Origin: Fredinandcohnia onubensis
GTDB lineage: Bacteria > Bacillota > Bacilli > Bacillales > Bacillaceae_L
Direction: 5' to 3'
Assembly (NCBI RefSeq): GCF_002734215.1
Contig: NZ_NSEB01000003.1
Location: 204,748-259,478 of the forward strand
DNA: 54,731 nucleotides
Made by a program: the position numbers and the translations under genes. Positions 49,720 to 54,731 of this stretch are shown here, piece by piece. The notes beneath the pieces are model-generated. The model was not told where the DNA came from. It saw nothing but the letters and a program-made list of their open reading frames with translations, and made no database searches. Position 1 is the stretch's first letter. Each line of letters starts with the position of its first letter.

Positions 49720-49750
49720 AAAGGACTTAGAATCTCCTAAGTCCTTTTTA
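49720..49750. terminator. Bidirectional terminator between pdaA and the LprI-like gene
   Basis: AAAGGACTTAG and CTAAGTCCTTTTT form a stem usable from both sides. Confidence 0.88.
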
Positions 49751-49752
49751 AC

Positions 49753-50346
49753 TTACATATATTTTTCAACTAATTCATAGCATCTTTCTTTGGTGACCTG
49801 TGCTTGTGTGTTTGTTTTTACTAAAGACTCCATTGTGCCACCTTTGTACTGTTCTGCTTCTTCACTTGCCGCCTTATATTTCTCTTTGATCCAACGGCGT
49901 TGTTCTTCTCGTAACTCATCCATTTCTTCAGTCGGAAGTTGTTTCTCAAGTTCTTTCCAGATTTTATTTAGGGCATCGTCCCAGGCTTTAAAGTTTGCCG
50001 CCGCAATTTCATCCATCTCAAGTTGTGTTTCACCCTCAGGCTGGCTTTCGATTTCCTTTTCAATCGCTTCGAGTTCACTTAAATATTGGATCTTAAGAGG
50101 ACTGTCTTCTGTCGCCCCTTCGACGTTAGTGTCTGTAGACTCTGTATCGACATTTTCATTAGTAGAATCTTCTTCTTGAGTAGATTCAGAAACTTCAACA
50201 GTCTCATTTGAATCAACTTTTTCTGAGTCAGAAGTATTTTCTTCGTTTCTAGTTGGTTCTTCTGGTGTTAAACTAGTCTCCTTATCTGTATTTGAACAGG
50301 CAGCCAACAAACCTAATATGACAATTAACAGTAAAAACTTCTTCAT
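49753..50346 (-). CDS. LprI-domain (DUF1311) lipoprotein
   Basis: A 197-residue lipoprotein: signal peptide and lipobox LLAAC with Cys17, then an acidic Ser/Thr/Glu-rich linker (about 20-85), then a C-terminal LprI-type domain (QYLSELEAIEKEIE...EMDEIAAANFKAWDDALNKIWKELEKQL...LREEQRRWIKEKYKAASEEAEQYKGGTMESL). LprI proteins are linked to lysozyme inhibition in other bacteria. The ATG follows AAGGAG. Confidence 0.85.
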   Translation of the reverse strand: MKKFLLLIVILGLLAACSNTDKETSLTPEEPTRNEENTSDSEKVDSNETVEVSESTQEEDSTNENVDTESTDTNVEGATEDSPLKIQYLSELEAIEKEIESQPEGETQLEMDEIAAANFKAWDDALNKIWKELEKQLPTEEMDELREEQRRWIKEKYKAASEEAEQYKGGTMESLVKTNTQAQVTKERCYELVEKYM

Positions 50347-50430
50347 TGCAAAAACTCCTTGTATAATTTGTTCTATGTAAACTACTTTAACAAAAATGCA
50401 TGTATCGTCAAATTATATCGTAAAAACGAT

Positions 50431-50460
50431 AAAAGAGCTGTAAGTTTTCAGCTCTTTTTC
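50431..50460 (-). terminator. Terminator after the DUF2269-like gene
   Basis: AAAGAGCTG and CAGCTCTTTTT make a stem with T-runs on both strands. Confidence 0.85.
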
Positions 50461-50960
50461 TGTGGTACTTTTTTCTTCCGCCAAGGTTTAAGGTATGAAA
50501 TAATAAAAATAAAAATGGTAACTGCCACTTGAAAATAGACGGCATATTGTCTCATTAAGTGGTTTTGAATGAACACGGGGTTGGTCAAAGCTAATTCCCG
50601 TTGAGTTTCAAGGAGTTCCATATTGGTGATCATTAGCTTGTCTATAATAAAAATCCCAACAATCGTTTGAATTACATATAGTACGAATTTCACGCAAACC
50701 CAACGATGCTTGAAAAAGCCCCAGTTTGTAAAGAACCCATAGGTCAGCCCCACTAATAGTGTGCCAATTGCACCCCAGCGAACAATGTTATCACTAATGA
50801 TTACGATATTTTTATATCCCAAATAGGACTCATCAAATTTAGTAAAATCAAGATGAATATTAAGGGCAAGGGAACTTAATATTCCTCCGAAAAAGACTAC
50901 GACTAGAAAGACGTGAATGATTTTTAACCATTTCATCCCTTTAGGTCCGATTTTTTTCAT
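50448..50960 (-). CDS. Four-TM membrane protein, DUF2269-like
   Basis: A 170-residue integral membrane protein with four helices: KWLKIIHVFLVVVFFGGILSSLAL, IVRWGAIGTLLVGLTYGFFTNWGFF, WVCVKFVLYVIQTIVGIFII and YFQVAVTIFIFIISYL. His in the first helix and the overall layout recall DUF2269 and heme-type four-helix membrane proteins. The function is unknown. The ATG follows GGAGGTATTGG. It is divergent from the SMR pair. Confidence 0.72.
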   Translation of the reverse strand: MKKIGPKGMKWLKIIHVFLVVVFFGGILSSLALNIHLDFTKFDESYLGYKNIVIISDNIVRWGAIGTLLVGLTYGFFTNWGFFKHRWVCVKFVLYVIQTIVGIFIIDKLMITNMELLETQRELALTNPVFIQNHLMRQYAVYFQVAVTIFIFIISYLKPWRKKKVPQKKS

Positions 50961-50998
50961 CTTCCAATACCTCCCGTGTTTTCTTGAACAACATCATC

Positions 50999-51098
50999 CA
51001 TTTTACGCCGAGGAGGAAAGTTTAAAAATATGCCTCAGACGTAACTTTCACTACAACTGAGGTCCTATATTTTCTAAACTTGACCGAGGATGTAAAAT
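50999..51098. repeat. Nested imperfect inverted repeat upstream of the SMR pair
   Basis: CCATTTTAC (50999-51007) pairs with GTAAAATGG (51090-51098). Inside, AAGTTTAAAAATAT and ATATTTTCTAAACTT pair, and CCTCAG and CTGAGG close an 18-base loop. The arms are about 45 bases each. It lies in the intergenic region before the SMR pair and could be a structured leader RNA or a small inverted-repeat element. Confidence 0.7.
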
Positions 51099-51133
51099 GG
51101 AGAAAGAGACTTTTTAAGGTAGGAGGAATCACA

Positions 51134-51457
51134 ATGAATGCATACATCCTTTTAATTTTTGCGATTATTAGTGAAGTGTTCGGCAGTTCGATGCTTAAAG
51201 CAACAGACGGGTTCAAAAAGTTCCTGCCTTCTTTAGGAGTCATGATTGGATACGGTCTAGCATTCTACGGTTTATCACTTTCTTTAACAACTTTACCACT
51301 CGGAATGGCATATGCGATTTGGGCAGGAGTAGGGACAGCACTAACCGCATTAGTCGGAATCATCGTCTATAAAGAACATGTTGATCGGAAAAAAATCCTT
51401 GGATTCTTCTTAATCATCGGTGGAGTCATTTTACTAAATGTCGGAGGGGGTCATTAA
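51134..51457 (+). CDS. Small multidrug resistance (SMR) exporter, first subunit
   Basis: A 107-residue SMR protein with four TM helices. Glu14 in IISEVFGSSMLKATDGF is the essential proton/substrate site. YGLAFYGLSLSLTTLPLGMAYAIWAGVGTALTALVG is the conserved middle. It has almost no loops. The partner gene abuts it, so a heterodimeric pump like EbrAB or YkkCD is likely. The start follows GTAGGAGG. No guanidine (ykkC) riboswitch motif was found upstream. Confidence 0.92.
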   Translation: MNAYILLIFAIISEVFGSSMLKATDGFKKFLPSLGVMIGYGLAFYGLSLSLTTLPLGMAYAIWAGVGTALTALVGIIVYKEHVDRKKILGFFLIIGGVILLNVGGGH

Positions 51458-51811
51458 ATGAGAGGATATTTTGCATTATCTATTTCAATAATTTGTGAGA
51501 TTTTTGCAACCGCCATGCTAAAAATGTCAGAGGGCTTTACTGTTCTTTTTCCGTCGGTCGGTGTCATTATTGGTTATGGACTTGCTTTTTATTGCTTATC
51601 CTTATGTTTAAAAACCCTTCCATTAAGTTTGGCGTATGCGATTTGGTCTGGTGTTGGAACAGCATTAACAGCAGTCATTGGTGCGCTTGTGTGGGGAGAG
51701 GTTTTTAGCACGCTTAAACTAGCAGGTATCATCTTAATTATCGGTGGAGTGATTTTATTAAATTCTTCGAAAAGCGAAGAAATTGAGAATTCAGAAGCTA
51801 AAGCACTTTAA
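51458..51811 (+). CDS. Small multidrug resistance (SMR) exporter, second subunit
   Basis: A 117-residue SMR protein with Glu13 in IICEIFATAMLKMSEGF and four TM helices. A charged C-terminal tail (SSKSEEIENSEAKAL) extends beyond the family core and may set its orientation in the membrane relative to the first subunit. The ATG directly follows the stop of the first gene, with GGAGGGGG inside that gene's last codons. The tail distinguishes the pair, as in known heterodimeric SMR pumps. Substrate is unknown. Confidence 0.92.
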   Translation: MRGYFALSISIICEIFATAMLKMSEGFTVLFPSVGVIIGYGLAFYCLSLCLKTLPLSLAYAIWSGVGTALTAVIGALVWGEVFSTLKLAGIILIIGGVILLNSSKSEEIENSEAKAL

Positions 51812-51829
51812 TAAAAGAGCATATCCTCT

Positions 51830-51974
51830 TATCCCACACTTAACGGGCAGTAAAACTCCCACTTCAACATTCTAAGGAATAAAAGAAGATAGGGTAGAAA
51901 TCAACTGCCCGTAAAGGTCCGATTGGTTCAACTAACCATCAGTGTGGGATGAAAAAAATCCCCCACTGATGGAA
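51830..51974 (+). repeat. Structured element with competing stems after the SMR pair (possible IS605-type remnant or RNA)
   Basis: ATCCCACACT (51830-51839) pairs with AGTGTGGGAT (51940-51949). Inside it CGGGCAGT (51843-51850) pairs with ACTGCCCG (51903-51910). AGTGTGGGAT can instead pair with ATCCCCCACT in the hairpin CCATCAGTGTGGGAT...CCCCCACTGATGG (51935-51971). The text after it, AAGTTTCACTTTAT, recalls ends of IS200/IS605-related elements or associated guide RNAs in Bacillus, from memory only. No transposase gene is present. Confidence 0.55.
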
Positions 51975-52021
51975 GTTTCACTTTATAATGAAAGGGAATA
52001 CATAATAAGGGGGACAAGGAA

Positions 52022-52333
52022 ATGGTTGGAGAATGGGAAAACGCAGAACCAGGGGTAAAACGTAAAATTTTCCCTCCAGGTGAATCAGTAATGATGATGG
52101 AGGTGCACTTTGAAAAAGGTGCGGAAGGCTACCAACATAGTCATCCTCATGAACAGTTCACGTACGTCATGAAGGGAAGCTTCCAGTTCACAATCGAAGG
52201 TGAACAAACAACGGTATCCCAAGGAGAAACGATTTTTATTCCAGGGAACCATAAACATGGAGTTGTGGCACTAGAAGAAGGTATTTTACTAGATACATTT
52301 ACACCGCTTCGTGAAGACCTACTTAATAGATAA
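52022..52333 (+). CDS. Cupin-domain protein
   Basis: A 103-residue single-cupin protein. Cupin motif 1 is QHSHPHEQFTYVMKGSFQF (two His and a Glu for a metal), and motif 2 is IPGNHKHGV. It is likely a small metal-binding enzyme or sensor; the substrate cannot be told. The ATG follows GGGGGACAAGG. Confidence 0.88.
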   Translation: MVGEWENAEPGVKRKIFPPGESVMMMEVHFEKGAEGYQHSHPHEQFTYVMKGSFQFTIEGEQTTVSQGETIFIPGNHKHGVVALEEGILLDTFTPLREDLLNR

Positions 52334-52340
52334 TCAGTGA

Positions 52341-52370
52341 ATCCTCTTGCTTGCAAGGGGATTTTTTTTA
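52341..52370 (+). terminator. Terminator after the cupin gene
   Basis: AATCCTCTTGC and GCAAGGGGATT form a stem followed by a long T-run. Confidence 0.85.
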
Positions 52371-52420
52371 TGCGTAAATGGTATAATGTGTACTAACACT
52401 TAAGAATTGAGGTTGGTTCT

Positions 52421-53287
52421 ATGTGGGAGAAAACAGTGCATGTACAGCCGCCATATAATTTCGATCGCGTCCTAGACCGGCTATCGATAAATCCACTTAT
52501 CGATTTAAATAAAGATGAACGCTTAGTGAAGGTATCATTTTATATTAAAAATGAACCTGTGGTTGTCACCGTAAAAGCAACTGGAACAACAGAGATCCCA
52601 ACTTTCGTAGTCACGGGTACTCAAACTGATTTAATGGAACAGGCTTTGCAGCAAGTTTCTCACGTTTTTCAATGGGATGTACCATTAGATAAAGTCCAGA
52701 ACCATTTTTTACAAACAGACCTCAGTGATATTTTCATAGAACATCGCGGGACACCATTAGTCTTGGATTTTGATCCGTATTATTGTTTGATGAAGTGTAT
52801 CATCCATCAGCAGCTCAATATGACGTTTGCGCATACACTGACATCACGGTTTGTCACGACATTTGGCGAAGAGCTTGAGGGAACATGGGTGCATCCTCGA
52901 CCTGAAAAAATAGCCAAGTTAACGGTTGAAGATCTGAGAGAGTTGCAGTTTAGTGGTCGGAAGGCTGAATATGTGATCGACACATCAAAACTGATTGCAG
53001 CAGGAGATCTAACACTAAGTGACCTCCAATCGAAAACAGATAATGAAGTCATAGAGACTCTTGTAAAAGTCCGTGGAATTGGAAAATGGACCGCAGAAAA
53101 TTTTCTTTTATTCGCGTTGGGACGGCCCAATCTATTCCCGATGGCAGATATCGGAATCCAAAATGCCATCAAAAAATTATACAAACTTGAGAAAAAGCCA
53201 TCCTATGAACAGATGGAAGAATACAGCAAGCCATGGGAACCATACTTAAGCTATGCCTCCTTGTACTTATGGCGGAGCATCGAATAG
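52421..53287 (+). CDS. yfjP: AlkA-type DNA-3-methyladenine glycosylase, YfjP-like
   Basis: A 288-residue HhH-GPD glycosylase. The N-terminal AlkA_N-like domain is residues 1-95. The helical core has [22 protein letters not shown], the hairpin [38 protein letters not shown] with the catalytic Asp, and [18 protein letters not shown] at the end. It removes alkylated bases. With the AAG enzyme at 185 the window carries two unrelated alkyl-base glycosylases. The start follows TGAGGTTGG. The RumA-type gene follows after 13 bases. Confidence 0.9.
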   Translation: MWEKTVHVQPPYNFDRVLDRLSINPLIDLNKDERLVKVSFYIKNEPVVVTVKATGTTEIPTFVVTGTQTDLMEQALQQVSHVFQWDVPLDKVQNHFLQTDLSDIFIEHRGTPLVLDFDPYYCLMKCIIHQQLNMTFAHTLTSRFVTTFGEELEGTWVHPRPEKIAKLTVEDLRELQFSGRKAEYVIDTSKLIAAGDLTLSDLQSKTDNEVIETLVKVRGIGKWTAENFLLFALGRPNLFPMADIGIQNAIKKLYKLEKKPSYEQMEEYSKPWEPYLSYASLYLWRSIE

Positions 53288-53300
53288 AAAGTTGTGTGTA

Positions 53301-54698
53301 ATGATGAAACAACAAAAAGAAAACCAAGCAAAATTACAGGTGGGACAAACATTTCCCCTTACAATAAAACGACTCGGAATTAACGGAGAAGGTGTCGGAT
53401 ATTTTAAAAGGCAGGTCGTCTTTGTTCCAGGAGCGCTACCAGGTGAAGAGGTAGTCGTTGAAGCAACAAAGGTCCATCCGAAATTCTCTGAAGGAAAGAT
53501 TAAAAAAATCCGCAAAAAATCAGAACATCGGGTAAAGCCACCATGTCCAATCTACGAACTATGTGGCGGTTGCCAGCTGCAGCACTTAGATTATCGTCAA
53601 CAATTGAATGAGAAGCGGGACATTGTTGTTCAAGCTTTTGAACGCTATGGCAAAACGCCGATTGAAAAGCTCAATATAAAAGACACAATTGGCATGGACA
53701 ACCCGTGGAACTATCGAAATAAAAGTCAGTTTCAGGTTGGACTTGATAAGCAAAAGGTGATTGCGGGACTCTATGGCCTTAATTCTCATAAGTTAATCGA
53801 CATTGCGGACTGTATGATTCAACATCCTGCAACAAGCAAGGTCACTCAAACTGTAAAAATGATCCTACAAGATTTAAAAATATCAATTTATAATGAACGA
53901 AATCGAAAAGGTCTTGTCCGAACAATCGTCACAAGAGTAGGCGTCCAATCGGGAGAGGTTCAGGTTGTCTTAATTACAGCCCAAAAAGAAATCCCACGTA
54001 AACAATTATTAATAGAAGAGATCACGAAACGCTTGCCAGAAGTGAAATCAATCATCCAAAACATCAACGGCCAAAAGACTTCACTCATTTTTGGAGACGA
54101 ATCGATTCATTTACACGGAAGCGAGGTTATTCAAGAAACCCTTGGAGATCTTTCGTTCGAATTGTCAGCCCGTGCATTCTTCCAGTTGAACCCTGAGCAA
54201 ACCGTCAAACTATATGATGAAGTAAAAAAGGCAGCACAGCTAACAGGCAAGGAAAAAATCGTTGATGCCTACTGTGGAGTCGGAACAATTGGATTGTGGC
54301 TAGCAGATGGAGCCGCTGAAATCCGCGGAATCGAAATCATCCCAGAAGCGATCGAAGACGCAAGAAAAAATGCAAAAAAACACGGCTTTGAGAATGCAAC
54401 CTATGCCGTAGGAAAAGCAGAAAAGCTCCTACCAAAATGGGTAAACGAAGGCTGGCGCCCAAACGTCATCGTCGTCGACCCACCGCGCACAGGCTGCGAC
54501 GATCAATTCTTACAAACTGTGTTAAAAGTGAAACCGAAGAAGATGGTGTACGTTTCTTGTAATCCGTCTACATTGGCGAAGGATATTCAAGTATTGTCGA
54601 AGCTTTATAAAGTGGAATACGTGCAGCCAGTGGATATGTTTCCGCATACGGCGCACGTGGAATGTATCTCGCAACTCATTTTAAAAGAAGGCAACTAA
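53301..54698 (+). CDS. rlmD: 23S rRNA (uracil-5-)-methyltransferase RumA/RlmD type (YfjO-like)
   Basis: A 465-residue m5U methyltransferase. A TRAM domain spans about 12-70. The [4Fe-4S] cluster Cys are in [14 protein letters not shown] plus the later CMIQ. SAM-binding motifs are [12 protein letters not shown] and [14 protein letters not shown], and the nucleophile Cys is in [13 protein letters not shown]. It methylates C5 of a 23S rRNA uridine; the position is not determined here. The start ATG at 53301 lacks a strong ribosome site and is followed at once by a second ATG. It may be translated by coupling with yfjP. Confidence 0.92.
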   Translation: MMKQQKENQAKLQVGQTFPLTIKRLGINGEGVGYFKRQVVFVPGALPGEEVVVEATKVHPKFSEGKIKKIRKKSEHRVKPPCPIYELCGGCQLQHLDYRQQLNEKRDIVVQAFERYGKTPIEKLNIKDTIGMDNPWNYRNKSQFQVGLDKQKVIAGLYGLNSHKLIDIADCMIQHPATSKVTQTVKMILQDLKISIYNERNRKGLVRTIVTRVGVQSGEVQVVLITAQKEIPRKQLLIEEITKRLPEVKSIIQNINGQKTSLIFGDESIHLHGSEVIQETLGDLSFELSARAFFQLNPEQTVKLYDEVKKAAQLTGKEKIVDAYCGVGTIGLWLADGAAEIRGIEIIPEAIEDARKNAKKHGFENATYAVGKAEKLLPKWVNEGWRPNVIVVDPPRTGCDDQFLQTVLKVKPKKMVYVSCNPSTLAKDIQVLSKLYKVEYVQPVDMFPHTAHVECISQLILKEGN

Positions 54699-54731
54699 CC
54701 CTTGTAAAATGTACCCTATAGAGTAGACACA

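Noticed and set aside
50999-51133. Guanidine-I (ykkC) riboswitch before the SMR pair
   Set aside because: The conserved ykkC words were not found; the region has its own nested inverted repeat.

Overview
The window looks like chromosomal DNA of an endospore-forming member of the Bacillaceae. It is AT-rich with strong AGGAGG-type Shine-Dalgarno sites. It carries Bacillus housekeeping and sporulation-linked genes (liaIHFSR, mreBH, pdaA, a SpoVB-like flippase). From about 30.0 to 54.7 kb the gene content resembles the B. subtilis treA-yfk-yfj neighbourhood: treA, yfkK/J/I/H, yfkF, yfkE, yfkD, yfkAB, pdaA (yfjS), yfjP and a RumA-type methyltransferase. No rRNA, tRNA, prophage, intact transposase or CRISPR array was seen.

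Layout. (1) 0-4.5 kb: a 3-methyladenine glycosylase, then a lia envelope-stress operon without liaG. (2) 4.75-8.5 kb: a compact same-strand cluster made of a six-TM HD-GYP protein, a 24-residue peptide gene with a perfect Shine-Dalgarno, an intergenic terminator, an M50 membrane metalloprotease with a PqqD-like front domain, and an orphan histidine kinase. The kinase has the same six-TM sensor domain as the HD-GYP protein. I read this as a candidate undescribed peptide-signalling or RiPP system. (3) 8.6-14.5 kb: a divergent regulator and an abgT-abgA-abgB uptake and hydrolysis operon. (4) 15-21 kb: HelD, a Cys-rich MarR / ArsP-like permease / CC-peptide operon on the minus strand, and the ABC-F protein YfmM flanked by two REP-like repeats. 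(5) 21-25.5 kb: a SpoVB/YkvU-like flippase, two MpsC-like (DUF2294) paralogues and a PAS histidine kinase. (6) 25.8-30 kb: an SRPBCC-ArsR pair, TerC, MreBH, DUF1992 and DUF488 proteins. (7) 30-54.7 kb: the yfk/yfj-type region with a treA under a TreR-type operator, a PerR-box-linked zinc P-type ATPase, two MFS transporters, class I fumarase, paired SMR exporters and an AlkA-type glycosylase.

Two themes stand out besides the peptide cluster. First, four intergenic regions hold degenerate tandem arrays with strict periods of 20, 21, 21 and 52 bp. Each lies 3' of a gene, and each has a different core word. Second, a dispersed hairpin repeat with arms GGGACGGTTC / GAACCGTCCC occurs at least five times. 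One copy supplies the last codons of a DUF4317 gene.

Several small genes are listed here on the basis of Shine-Dalgarno and reading frame: the 24-aa peptide, a 43-aa CC-rich peptide, a 46-aa membrane peptide, a 32-aa basic peptide and a 48-aa BH0509-type protein. All functional statements come from reading motifs by eye; no database search was run.
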